In this document: one piece after another, positions 35,512 through 45,590 of the stretch
How the letters are laid out: each line of letters starts with the position of its first letter
Position numbering within the stretch: the stretch's first letter is position 1
From: Sinorhizobium fredii USDA 205
GTDB taxonomy: Bacteria; Pseudomonadota; Alphaproteobacteria; Rhizobiales; Rhizobiaceae
Assembly (NCBI RefSeq): GCF_001461695.1
Contig: NZ_AUTC01000137.1
Location: forward strand, 20,024-84,023
Length of the DNA stretch: 64,000 nucleotides
Direction of reading: 5' to 3'
Made by a program: the position numbers and the translations under genes
The notes under the pieces: generated by a model
Seen by the model: the letters and a program-made list of their open reading frames with translations, nothing else
What the model was told of the DNA's origin: nothing
Databases searched by the model: none

Positions 35512-36097
35512 GGCGCGACCTCCTTGTCGTCGGCTTCCCGCCGTTCGGTGGTTCCGGTGTGCTTTCATCCGCGCGCGATCTCGCATCGCGCCGATTGGGT
35601 ATAATTCACGCTCTTTCCGTCTGTAACGTCAACACCACAGAGAATATCTCACAACTCTTCCTGGACGTCGGCTCCGGTACAAAACATACGTTTACTCTTA
35701 CGTTAAATATATATAGACCCAAAGAGGGGTCTATTCGCAGAGTTGCAAAACCATGTCTTGAAAAATAGAGCAACGTTGTTGTCAACACTCCCTGTCGAGC
35801 GCAAATAAATTGTAGACTTCATTTGCAGCACAAAACGAGGCTGCGGCTGCCGACGCTGGAGAACAACGGTTCCGCGCGTGCGGTAGTCCACACAGCCTCC
35901 TACGACCCGCCCGACGAGGTCCGTCGCGAGAGGTTTTTTGAAATCAAGACCGGCGGAGGCAGCGGCAACCGCGGCAAAACACTATTGGAGACTCGACAAA
36001 CTCGTCACCTTTCGATCCGAAGGGGGCGACGTTAGAAAAACATTTCTGTGAACGCGCGCTACCAGCCGCATGACTGGACGGTGCTTTGCGTTTCGCG
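35512..36097. other. AT-rich intergenic region with a small inverted repeat
   Basis: 586 bp without a convincing gene. 35620-35830 is much richer in A/T than its surroundings. It holds a perfect seven-base hairpin TAGACCC (35714-35720) / GGGTCTA (35727-35733). It probably carries the promoter of AlpA copy 2 and possibly an operator. Confidence 0.45.
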
Positions 36098-38719
36098 TCA
36101 AAATCGCTCTCGCGGTTCGACCGGATAGCCTAGCCTTTCCCCTATACTCCGAATCTCGCTTGCGACGACGGGTCCGAACTGTACATCGCTACGCCTGCTT
36201 TCCTGGAGATCGGCGAGCGCGGACTGAATATTCGGCCAGCGCAACCTTCTACCGCTGCCGCCGCTACCCGCGGCGCGTAGCCCCCTGCCGTCTACCAGTT
36301 CGATCAGCTTGTCCTGCGCCTCAAGCGAGAGCTTTAACGCCGCATTGGAGTATACGAATTGCAGCCCGGTCAGCTTACCCAAATCGTCATACTCCTTGTC
36401 CGGCTCCATTTCCGGCAAGCATTCGGGGACCGTTTGCTCGATGCCGTCCGGCAGCACTTCAACCTCCTTCCAGAAATCGGAGCCAATGGTGTCGCTCACC
36501 TCCTCGATCCATGGGCTGGCTTTCCCGTGGAACGAGAGGATTAGCTCTCGCTTCGCGCGGGTCATAGCCACATATAGCTTGCAGGACGCCCTGTAAGCCT
36601 CCTCTTCGGGAGCGTCGAATGGCGGGAGCACGCCGTCCCGGCAGTTCAGGATTATGAGCACGTCGAACTCATATCCCTTCGTCTGCTCGAGGTCGCAGAA
36701 CACGAGCGCGTCGCTGCTTGGATCATAGGCACCGTCGAGAGCCGTAACGCCGCATTTCGCCGCGAACACCTTGACGTCCCTGGCGGAAAAGCCTGCGAAC
36801 GCGATGCACACCGTCCGTGCGCCCCCGTCGAGCGCGGTCTGTGCGTATGTCCGCGCGTAGACGATCTCTTCTTCCAGCGTCTCGGCCGCTAGCGCCATGG
36901 GTACGTGGCCACTGAAGTTGGCGAACTTGGGATCGAGAATCTCGAGGTCCTCGCTGTCGAGCATGTCCTCGCTGAGGTTCCTTCTCAGGACCTCGTATGC
37001 CGCTTTCAATATCTCGCGACTGTTCCTGTAGTTTTTCTGGATGCGTTCGCGGCTGACGGACGTGATCCCGGCTTCGACGAGACTGCGATGTTTCGGCAGG
37101 ATGGTCTGCGCCACGTCACCGCATAGAAAAATGTCGTTCGGTCCCACTTGAACCAACTGCCGCACGACACTTAGCTCGGTCGTCCCGAAGTCCTGCGCCT
37201 CGTCGACGAGGATGCTGGTATAGCGCGCTTTGATCGATGGCAGGTGCTTTGCCAAGGCTGCCGTAAGTCCCAGGTAGTCGACAACACCGATGTCGCGCAT
37301 CTTGCGCTCCCATCCGGCCAACCCGTCAAGTACGTCCGCTCTACGGTCCGAAACGATTCCGAACTTGCGGCCCTTTCGCTCGATAGTGAGGTAAGATTTC
37401 CGGTCGTCGGGTTTGACAGCGCTTCGTATCCAGTCAAATTCTTCGCGGATGTAGGTCTCGGCGTTCACCCCGCGCGCCGTAAGTGATTTATGCAGCGGTA
37501 ACAGGACCTTGGCCGTCGAATTATTCAGCCACTGGCGGTAATATTCACGAAATATCAGATCGACATGTTCGTCATGCTTCCACGTGACGTCGAGATAAAG
37601 GCGGTCGTTTTCCGGTTCGAACTCGTGCAGCAGACGTTGCGCCAATTCGAAGAACGACGTCACGTCGACACGACGGCGTACGTCCTCGTCGACGCACGAG
37701 GACTCCACCAGTTGGGTTAACAGTCCCGCCAAGCTTCGATTGAGAGTCAACAACAGAACGCGCGATCCCTCGGTTTCCGCCAGCCGCAGCGCTCTGCGTA
37801 CGGCCACGCATGTCTTTCCCGCCCCAGAAACACCGGACAGTTGGGCCCCTCCCGGATAGGTAGCCTGGACGACCTTCTCCTGCTCCGGATGAAGGTAGAG
37901 GAACCATTCCTGCCACGACGACCGCTTTTCGAATGAGCTCAGCCAGTCTTCGTATTCCTTTGAGCCCAGTCGAAGCCGACGGATGTCTTCGCCGTCCTTC
38001 ACTTCGAGAAGTTCGACGTCATCAACCTCCTCAAGAGCGCTGATCCGTCCGAGGCCATAGTCGACCCGATCCTGAGCGCCATCGTAATTTCCAGCGAGAA
38101 GAAGATTGAATACGCTATAGACGAACTCGCGCTTCGGCTCGGCGACCTCCGAAAGGATTGCTTCCAGCTCCTTGGTTGTCGAGCGCGCGTCCAATGCCTC
38201 TAGCCGACGCGCCACGCTCCGGGGCAGGCCATCGAACACGTGATCCATGGCCTCCGAATCAAGTCGATCTGCGAGAGCTACGTCGTGATGATCCGCCCGG
38301 TGCCATCCGGTATGGATGATTTCCTCACCCGCACCGGGGACAAGCACCGCTCGAAGGTCTCGGACCGCGACTTTCAATCCCTTCTGGCCATTCAGCCATT
38401 TGTCAACGTCCTCGTGATCTCCGACGAAAAGGAAAATGCATGCCTTGTCATATTGCTGCGTTACCAAGCGCCAGCCGTCGCCCAGATCGTATTTGACGGC
38501 ATTCGCTATCCGGGACTCGCCATGATTTGTGGGCGACAAGCCCGCGAATGGGTCAGGGTCCCGCAGGCTTCCAAGGATTACCCTCACCTTGTCCGCCTTC
38601 TTACGACACTGCCCGCCATCCCGGATCGCTTTCGAGAGGGAACGGTCAAAAGTTTTCGTCGTGTAATAGCTGATGGACTGCGCGATGTTCGCGACGGCTT
38701 TCGGCGGTATGGAGTCCAA
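36098..38719 (-). CDS. RelE/ParE-like domain fused to a UvrD-family helicase
   Basis: 873 aa from TTG 38719 (AGGGG upstream). Residues about 18-110 resemble a RelE/ParE toxin fold: 'KTFDRSLSKAIRD', 'ESRIANAVKYDLGDGWRLVT', 'CIFLFVGDHEDVDKWL'. A helical linker follows, then an SF1 helicase: Walker A GVSGAGKT (296-303), Walker B ILVDEAQD (504-511), motif III 'IFLCGDVAQTI', 'EQTKGYEF' and 'LYVAMTRAKREL'. Toxin-helicase fusions occur in phage-defence loci; this one is divergent, 182 bp from a DUF262-DUF1524 protein. The toxin activity is inferred from fold pattern only. Confidence 0.78.
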   Translation of the reverse strand: MDSIPPKAVANIAQSISYYTTKTFDRSLSKAIRDGGQCRKKADKVRVILGSLRDPDPFAGLSPTNHGESRIANAVKYDLGDGWRLVTQQYDKACIFLFVGDHEDVDKWLNGQKGLKVAVRDLRAVLVPGAGEEIIHTGWHRADHHDVALADRLDSEAMDHVFDGLPRSVARRLEALDARSTTKELEAILSEVAEPKREFVYSVFNLLLAGNYDGAQDRVDYGLGRISALEEVDDVELLEVKDGEDIRRLRLGSKEYEDWLSSFEKRSSWQEWFLYLHPEQEKVVQATYPGGAQLSGVSGAGKTCVAVRRALRLAETEGSRVLLLTLNRSLAGLLTQLVESSCVDEDVRRRVDVTSFFELAQRLLHEFEPENDRLYLDVTWKHDEHVDLIFREYYRQWLNNSTAKVLLPLHKSLTARGVNAETYIREEFDWIRSAVKPDDRKSYLTIERKGRKFGIVSDRRADVLDGLAGWERKMRDIGVVDYLGLTAALAKHLPSIKARYTSILVDEAQDFGTTELSVVRQLVQVGPNDIFLCGDVAQTILPKHRSLVEAGITSVSRERIQKNYRNSREILKAAYEVLRRNLSEDMLDSEDLEILDPKFANFSGHVPMALAAETLEEEIVYARTYAQTALDGGARTVCIAFAGFSARDVKVFAAKCGVTALDGAYDPSSDALVFCDLEQTKGYEFDVLIILNCRDGVLPPFDAPEEEAYRASCKLYVAMTRAKRELILSFHGKASPWIEEVSDTIGSDFWKEVEVLPDGIEQTVPECLPEMEPDKEYDDLGKLTGLQFVYSNAALKLSLEAQDKLIELVDGRGLRAAGSGGSGRRLRWPNIQSALADLQESRRSDVQFGPVVASEIRSIGERLGYPVEPRERF

Positions 38720-38901
38720 GAAACTGCCCCTGCGATGCTCTCTTCCGGCACACTATATTTTGGCGTTCAGCTCAAGCGCAAGTTGGGTTTTCGATTGTTT
38801 ACACGGGTCATGGACATTAGCCGTCGTTTTCAGGATGTTAGCTGCGAATTCCTTATTACGTTGAGCTGATTCTCTAATCTTCCCACCCGGAAAACCCCAT
38901 C

Positions 38902-40812
38902 ATGAAACCTTACACACGATCCATCATCGAGCTCTTCGATGGCAAAAGGCGTTACTTGATACCGCTTTATCAGCGGCAGTACGCCTGGAAAGCCAAGCCC
39001 CAGCTGGAGCTTCTGTGGGAAGATATCGAGAGGGCGACCGAGAGGCTAAAGACGGACCGGGCCTCTGTATCTCCGCATTTCATGGGTGCGATCGTCATCA
39101 GCCAGGTCAAGACCTACGGAAAGGAGGTCCAAGCCTTTGAAATCATCGATGGTCAGCAACGGCTCACAACGTTCCAGTTGCTTCTCACCGCACTGCGAGA
39201 CGTGGCGACCAAATTTGAATCCACTTACGCCGACGAAGTCTCAAAATATCTGCTCAACAGCGGCATGATGGAAAACCCGCTTGTCGAGCGTTACAAACTA
39301 TGGCCGTCGCTTCTGGACCGAAGGGCGTTCGTTTCGCTCGTTGATGCGAACGCCGATCTCGACAAGATCGCCGACAAGCCCCTGGACGAGGACGGCTTCG
39401 TCAGGCTCGCCATCGCGGCGCACGCCTACTTCAGGGAGAAGATCGAGGCGCATGTAAGTCCCGACAGCGACTTCGACGAGCATGCCATGGACATCCTGTT
39501 CGAGGCGCTCAAAGACGGGCTCGCGGTCGTGTCGATCGAGCTCGAGGGCGGCGATGATCCTCAAACGATCTTCGAGACCCTGAATAGCCGGGGCGTCGAC
39601 CTCTCGGCGGGTGATCTGATGCGAAACTTCATCTTCCAGCGCGCCAAGGGCATGGGCCAGAAGGCGAGCTCACTTATTGTGGACGAGCTCTACAAAAAGC
39701 ACTGGTTGCCGCTGGATCGGGCATTCTGGACACAGAGTGCCTCCCGTGGGCGTCAGACGAGTAGCCGATTGGATTGGATGCTGACGGACCACCTATCGAT
39801 GCATCTAGCCGACATCGTCTCGGTCGAGACGCTCTTCGAGGCTTATAGGCGCTGGATTCTCAGTATACGTCCGTTCGAGGACGTGACCGAAGAACTATCT
39901 TCAATTACGGCAACCGCCGAAGTCGAAAGGAAGCTGTTCGAGCAGTCCAAGAACGACCCTCTCGGAAGATTCGGCATCTTCGCCGATGCGTTCGACGTGT
40001 CGACAGCCATGCCGCTTGTCATATACCTCGCCACCGAGGCTGACATCGGCGACAGGTTACCTGAAGCTCTGCATGCGCTGGAAAGCTACATACTGCGCCG
40101 CGACATCTGTGGGCTGACCACGAAAGCCTACAACAGGCTGTTCGTGGGCCTCGTGGATCGAATCCGGAAAGCAAAAGGCGACAAAGTCGAGGCCTTGGTC
40201 GAGACGCTTTCAAGCAGGGAATCGGATATCGATCGTTGGCCGAGCGACACCGAGTGGCGTCACGCTTGGCTCGGACGCGACCAGTACAAGGGGCAGCGAC
40301 AGCCGCGCCTTCGCTACCTCTTCGAAATCATCGAACAGCGGAAGCGTACCAAGCTAAACGAGAACATCGAAATCAAGTCGGCGCTCTCGATCGAACACAT
40401 CATGCCGCGGGGTTGGACCGACAATTGGCCTATCGCCGGGTACGAGAACGCGGCCGATGACGATACAGAGTATCTGTTGAGGTCCGCCGAACGAGATGGC
40501 GCAGTTAACAAACTGGGCAATCTGACTCTCCTTACCCAGTCGCTGAATGCGACCGTGTCCAACGGCCCCTTCTCAATCAAGATGCCCGCCGTCCGATCGC
40601 ATTCAAGCCTGGCCCTTAACCGCGAGCTCAACGGTTTCGATACATGGAACGAGGAAACCATTAAGCTGCGCGGAGCGGCTCTTTTCGAAGTGGCTAGGCA
40701 GGTATGGGTATCGCCAAAAAATTTGACAGAAGTTGCTGCCGCTACCGCATCCAACATCACCGTGACTGGACCCGTAAGATTACCAGTTGTATGCGAAGTC
40801 AGCGGCAAGTGA
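38902..40812 (+). CDS. DUF262-DUF1524 protein, GmrSD-like type IV restriction
   Basis: 636 aa. DUF262 at the N terminus with 'IPLYQRQYAWK' (about 20-30) and 'IIDGQQRLTT' (81-90), the DGQQR NTP-handling motif of this family. The C terminus has DUF1524 with 'SIEHIMPRGW' (about 495) and 'NKLGNLTLLTQSLN' (about 536), an HNH-type nuclease. Such single-chain GmrSD proteins cut modified phage DNA. The last 33 bases overlap tail to tail with the UvrD-like gene. The SD (GGAAAA) is weak. Confidence 0.88.
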   Translation: MKPYTRSIIELFDGKRRYLIPLYQRQYAWKAKPQLELLWEDIERATERLKTDRASVSPHFMGAIVISQVKTYGKEVQAFEIIDGQQRLTTFQLLLTALRDVATKFESTYADEVSKYLLNSGMMENPLVERYKLWPSLLDRRAFVSLVDANADLDKIADKPLDEDGFVRLAIAAHAYFREKIEAHVSPDSDFDEHAMDILFEALKDGLAVVSIELEGGDDPQTIFETLNSRGVDLSAGDLMRNFIFQRAKGMGQKASSLIVDELYKKHWLPLDRAFWTQSASRGRQTSSRLDWMLTDHLSMHLADIVSVETLFEAYRRWILSIRPFEDVTEELSSITATAEVERKLFEQSKNDPLGRFGIFADAFDVSTAMPLVIYLATEADIGDRLPEALHALESYILRRDICGLTTKAYNRLFVGLVDRIRKAKGDKVEALVETLSSRESDIDRWPSDTEWRHAWLGRDQYKGQRQPRLRYLFEIIEQRKRTKLNENIEIKSALSIEHIMPRGWTDNWPIAGYENAADDDTEYLLRSAERDGAVNKLGNLTLLTQSLNATVSNGPFSIKMPAVRSHSSLALNRELNGFDTWNEETIKLRGAALFEVARQVWVSPKNLTEVAAATASNITVTGPVRLPVVCEVSGK

Positions 40813-43464
40813 TTTTATTTTTTCCGGGAGACTATTTCCCACGCAAGTCAGGCCGAGATATGTCGCGGCCCGAGTCGCTCCCACATACAGATACTTATCA
40901 AACAAAGTCGGATGGAGAGATGCAAGGCTATCCACTCCAACGAAGAAAACGGCCTCGAACTCCAGGCCCTTGATGTGCTCAACATCGAACACTCGAATGT
41001 CGTTCTCCTGACCAGCGAACTGTCCCTTGTAGCAGGCAACGACATTTAAATTCTGACCAGAAAGTGCGGCCTGTAGCTCGTCGGCAAGCGGGCCGACTTC
41101 CGCCTCGTCGTTGACTAGAATCGCAACCGAAGGCAATGGCTCTGTAAAACGCTCAATTTCTCTGATCCTATCAGCCAACCAACGGGCGATGTTATGGCGC
41201 TCAGAAAGTCCAACACCGAGTACCGGCGACACCCCCTCGTTGTCCATATTCTTCGGCAGAGCAACGTCCACCGTTTCGCCCGAGCATAGTCGTACGATTT
41301 CAGTTGCAAGATGACTCAGTTGGCGGCTGTGACGATAGGTGACCTGAATCGGCCGCACCTCGATCTGAGGGAAAGCCCACAGCATATCATCCGCAGACCG
41401 GCTGCCCCACGCAGTGATACGCTGGTTGAAGTCCCCACAAGCAAAGAACGACTCGATCATTGGGCTGCCAAGAGCGCCCATGCATGCAAGCTGGATGGGC
41501 GAGAAGTCCGTCGCCTCATCGACCATAATCTGATTCCTGAAGAGTTGCTGAGATTCTTTGAGCACCGAATAAACTGGTTCGTCGATGGTGCGTCGGATAG
41601 TCCGATCTCCAATCAATTCCGACACACCCCTAAGTGTACCAAGGAGCATGAGGTCAACTTCGAGCGGACCGACGTCACCGAGAGGGATCGGGTCCTGCGT
41701 GTACCACAGACCGTCAGCCTGTCGCGCGCGCCTAAAGCGCCGGTAGCGCGCCGGGATTCCGTTAAGGTACCGCCTTACCGGGTTGGCGAACTTGCGAAGC
41801 TCGGTTTGGGTTTGCAGGCTCTCACCAATCTGACGTAGGTCTGCATCCGGTAATGTCCTGTCCGCGATCCATTCAGCGATCCGCCCTGCTCGGCTAGTCT
41901 TGCCCAGCACCCGCCGCGAGAACCGCGCTCGCGCTTGGCTCCGCAAATTCCGAGTATATGCAGCAGCAGCAGCGGCGCTTCGTGTACGCGGTGTCTGGAT
42001 TTCCTCTTCCTCGTCCCCTTCCGCATCGTCCAAGTCGTCGTCAGCCGAACTCAGACTGTCAAGGAACAAGGAAAATTCGTCGAGGAAGCTCCGGTTGCGG
42101 TTCACCTGCAGAACGAGGCTGCGTTTGATGGCACCGTCGGTCTCCTGCTTGAGTCCCTCAAGCAACCGCTCGACCTCGGCGGAGGTACCCGTCACCCCGA
42201 GCATCGCTCGCGCAAAGCCGATAGAACGCGCACCGGCGACGGTCGAACCCAGCCGCGTCCCTAGTCTTGATGTTTCAGTCGCCGCAGTCTTGCTGAGTAG
42301 CTCGGCTGCACCGTCGAGTTCAGCCCAGAATTCGTTCGTCTGCCAGCGCGAGAAATCTTCATACCAATCCTTCTGATTATCAACGATACTGGGTTGCAGA
42401 AGTAGATCGTTCTCCTTGAGGACAAACAGCCCGCCTCCTGCCGAGGTCCTTAAAATGCGAAACCGGTTGCGCGCCAACTCCAGCCGGAAGCGCGACCACG
42501 TTGCAATCTTCTGATCGGGTGCGGCAATGTTTTCGCGGGCAAACGCCTCCTTCAGATACTGCTTTAGAAGATCGGTAGGTGTGAACATCAGCCAGCTGTG
42601 GCGATGTTCCGGACCATTTTCGAAACGGCTTCCGTCTGCGAGCCTGCGCTCATCCTCATCCAGGAATTCACGATCTAATTTCTGGCCGAGACGCCTGATC
42701 AAAGTTGTCGTCTTACCCGTCCCAGGTGGGCCAATAATGAGGAGCTGACTGTTGAGCGGCAAACGGAAGATTTCATCTTGATAGCGATCGAGAATGGGCT
42801 GGTCTCTCAGCCCCATTTTGGTAATCACGCTGCGACGGATGCCTTCGATGAGAATCGATGCCTTCTCAGCATCGGCAAGAATGCTTTCAAGCAGGCCGTC
42901 GTCGTCCTGCCGGACCTGAAGCGCCAGAATGTCGCGCATCGATACGACCGTGACCGGACCATACGTTTCGCCTTCCAGTACCGAATTCCGTGAGTCCCAT
43001 TCGCCATTGCGCCGTAGCGGGTGGAGAAGTGCCTTTTCGATGATCTCAAGAACCTGGGTGCCTTTTGGTGTGCGGAGTTCGTACTCATCACCGACATCCA
43101 GGGAGGCAAGTCTGCCTGCAGGCGAATTGCGACCGGCGAGGCGTTTGCCCTCACCGGGACTAGCGGCCGGCGTCTCGCGGCAGATGTAATAGATCACAGG
43201 GCGGCCGTCGGCGTGCCGAGCAACGACTCGTGCAATCGCTGGCTCTCGGGCAAGTACTTCCAGGCTGCGACGCTGGGCCTCATCGATTTCGCCAAGCAAT
43301 TTGACCGCCTCGCCGGAGGTGAAGGTATTCACGCTTGCAAGAGAGGCAGGTCCGGTCGAGTAGGCTTCGGTGAGCTGTGACTCGACCGATGACGCAATGG
43401 CGTCAAATACGTCCAATGTCTCGGTCGCAACTTGTTCGATGTTGCCTTGGTAGTTTGTCGCCAT
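40780..43464 (-). CDS. UvrD-like SF1 helicase, fifth gene of the DISARM-like operon
   Basis: 894 aa from ATG 43464 (GGGGAGCGGGGA upstream); the upstream open frame to 43908 overlaps drmB. Walker A GPPGTGKT (244-251), Walker B 'MVDEATDFSPIQL' (about 647), 'CGDFNQRI', 'DVEHIKGLEFEAVFFVG' and 'LYVGATRAATYLGL'. An acidic patch (DDDLDDAEGDEEEEI) lies at about 500. It reads with drmB after a 241-bp gap and takes the place where the phospholipase-D gene drmC stands in most DISARM loci. No PLD HxK motif is present. Confidence 0.8.
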   Translation of the reverse strand: MATNYQGNIEQVATETLDVFDAIASSVESQLTEAYSTGPASLASVNTFTSGEAVKLLGEIDEAQRRSLEVLAREPAIARVVARHADGRPVIYYICRETPAASPGEGKRLAGRNSPAGRLASLDVGDEYELRTPKGTQVLEIIEKALLHPLRRNGEWDSRNSVLEGETYGPVTVVSMRDILALQVRQDDDGLLESILADAEKASILIEGIRRSVITKMGLRDQPILDRYQDEIFRLPLNSQLLIIGPPGTGKTTTLIRRLGQKLDREFLDEDERRLADGSRFENGPEHRHSWLMFTPTDLLKQYLKEAFARENIAAPDQKIATWSRFRLELARNRFRILRTSAGGGLFVLKENDLLLQPSIVDNQKDWYEDFSRWQTNEFWAELDGAAELLSKTAATETSRLGTRLGSTVAGARSIGFARAMLGVTGTSAEVERLLEGLKQETDGAIKRSLVLQVNRNRSFLDEFSLFLDSLSSADDDLDDAEGDEEEEIQTPRTRSAAAAAAYTRNLRSQARARFSRRVLGKTSRAGRIAEWIADRTLPDADLRQIGESLQTQTELRKFANPVRRYLNGIPARYRRFRRARQADGLWYTQDPIPLGDVGPLEVDLMLLGTLRGVSELIGDRTIRRTIDEPVYSVLKESQQLFRNQIMVDEATDFSPIQLACMGALGSPMIESFFACGDFNQRITAWGSRSADDMLWAFPQIEVRPIQVTYRHSRQLSHLATEIVRLCSGETVDVALPKNMDNEGVSPVLGVGLSERHNIARWLADRIREIERFTEPLPSVAILVNDEAEVGPLADELQAALSGQNLNVVACYKGQFAGQENDIRVFDVEHIKGLEFEAVFFVGVDSLASLHPTLFDKYLYVGATRAATYLGLTCVGNSLPEKIKSLAADFAYNW

Positions 43465-43705
43465 TCCCCGCTCCCCGCCCGACAATTCTTGGCTGTTGAA
43501 TGGACTGCCAAGCCCATCCTTTCGTTGTATCAGTTCAAATATCGCAACGGAAAGGAAGCTGTTTTGCTTCAAACATCCAAAATCCGGGTCCGTTGTGCAC
43601 AGCAATGCGACGCTCTCAGAGAGACAATAAGGGGGCGAGGATTCTCGGCTCGTCGCTGATAGCGATCGCCACCGCGGTGGAAGGCAATGCGACGAGCAGC
43701 CATCC

Positions 43706-45579
43706 TCAGAGGACCTCAAAACAGGCATATCGCGCGGCAACAACCGTCGGTACGAGCAATCCGCGATCAAGCCGGTTATTCCGCGCCTCGCACGAGGTTT
43801 CCGGGATAAGCAAACACGCGTGACATGCCGCCCCATGGAGATGACGATCGTCATGCTCCCCATTTGGGGAGTGCTCGGCGCAAATCGGATCGTTCGAGCA
43901 AAGCTCAAGCCGCTTCATCGCGCGCGAGAGCAACTCGCCAACTCGATGGGCCATTCCGCTCAGCCCGCCCAAGGTGCCCTGGCCACCTGCAGTCGAGGTG
44001 TAGATCAACAGGCCGAATCGATCTGCCTGACCGCTGCCGCTGGAATACACGCGCTCTTTCAGAGAGGACAAAGGATAGCCGCACTCGAGTGAGAGTTCGG
44101 ACATGAACGAATGCGAGAGCGAATGGAGGGTCCAGTAAGCTGCACCTAAGTGGGAAGGTGGTCGCCCAAACTTTTCGGCCTCGCGCGCCTCGCCTTCTCT
44201 CAAGACCAGCGTACGTTCCCCTACCGCAGCGTCGCCGCGCCACCGGTTGAGGAAATCTGGATTTACGTGAAGGAAGATGCCCTCGCCGAACTGTTCGATA
44301 GCTGGAAGCCATTCGACATTTCTCGCAAGGTCAGCGCCGTCAACCGCAAGCTGGATTTCATCAAGTTCACTTTCAGCTGCCGTCGGTGGCGGCTCGAGAC
44401 GAGTAAAGCCGTATAGGCAAGTGACTTCCCGCAACCGGTGAACCTTGACAACTCCAGCCAGGAAATCACTCCAAGGCTGTTTCAAGCCCAGCTCGGCGAG
44501 AGGTAGGGTCTCAGCAAAAAGATGTGACGTCGGTCCATCATGTCCGATGAAGCGAGTGCCGGAAGCCAAGATATCAAATTCCGCAATGCGCGGATTGGCT
44601 GAGGTAGTAGCTGCTTCACCAGTCTCGTCATCGAGCGCACGCAAAATCTCTTCGTTCGAAAATTCCGAGAAAGCGTCTTTCGTGTGAGGCAAGCTGCGCA
44701 GGACGTCGATGAAATTCGGTAGCGCGCGGATGGAGTCGATGGTCGGCCGATGTTCCTGAACAGTCTGGCGTACACGGTCATCGGAATTTGTCAGTGAGAT
44801 CACCGTCACGGTCTGTGCAAAATAGGTGTTGGTTGCCGATCGTGGTAGGAGTCTGAGATCAATGCCGCATTCCTCGTCATGCAAGCGTTGCGGCTGCAGC
44901 CATGGACTTTCCGCGCGGCATGTCCCCAGGAACTTTGGCTTATAGAGGTCAGCCATCGTTAACATTGAGCCGCAGGTGCAGCGGACAGAGATGTCGGATG
45001 GGTCTGAGCTCACCCCCCGCTCCACCCAGTGCATTGGCTTTCGGCACGTCTGGTCACCGTTGCGATGGACCAAGAACCTCCAGCTGATGTCCTGCAGATG
45101 CCCTTTCGTGCAGGCGGCCACGAAACGGATCGGGTTTACTTCTCGGCGCTTACCCTGATCATCCCTGTAGGAAAGCTTCCCAGCCTTGGTAACAGTCAAA
45201 TGGTGGAACTCGACCATTCGCCGACGCTTCTCGATAGCAGACGATGAATGATCACCGTCAGCGCCCGATGCGCTCGCGTCGTCATCTACAGTGAACCAGC
45301 TAGGAAACAGCAGAACTTCAACGCCCGGAGCTCGATCATCTCGGCGCTCTTCATCCTGCTCAGGCGGGTGGCGCAATCCCGAGAAAGTCGGACTGAGTTT
45401 GTCACCGAGCTGATCGCGAAGTAGGGCAATCAGGCGATCCTCAGCAACTGTCTTCATGTTGGGGCCGTAGCGCCAACCCTGCAGCCCCGATACGAGACAG
45501 CCTGATCCGGGAGGTCGAGCATAGCGCCTGGACCATAAGTCAGGAGCAACTGACTGAAGCTTTGCGTAATGTCTGCCAT
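43706..45579 (-). pseudogene. drmB: DrmB-like (DUF1998) protein of DISARM, 5' frameshift
   Basis: From ATG 45579 the frame reads MADITQSFSQLLLTYGPGAM, LDLPDQAV, then runs out in TAPT-stop. The family sequence continues in the next frame from about 45496 (LVSGLQGWRYGPN, then MKTVAEDRLIALL) to 43706. One base is missing in GTCTC at 45494-45498. The downstream body has the cysteines of a DUF1998 zinc site (CTKGH, CRKP, CTCGSM, CRAESPW) and 'HSLSHSFMSELSLECGYPLSSLKERVY' with 'STAGGQGTLGGL'. A shorter protein from ATG 45457 (583 aa) is possible but would lack the GPGAM start. Confidence 0.8.
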
Positions 45580-45590
45580 GGGTCTTCTCG

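Noticed and set aside
45490..45500. Programmed frameshifting in drmB
   Set aside because: The GTCTCGTA context is not a slippery site; a lesion or sequencing error is simpler.
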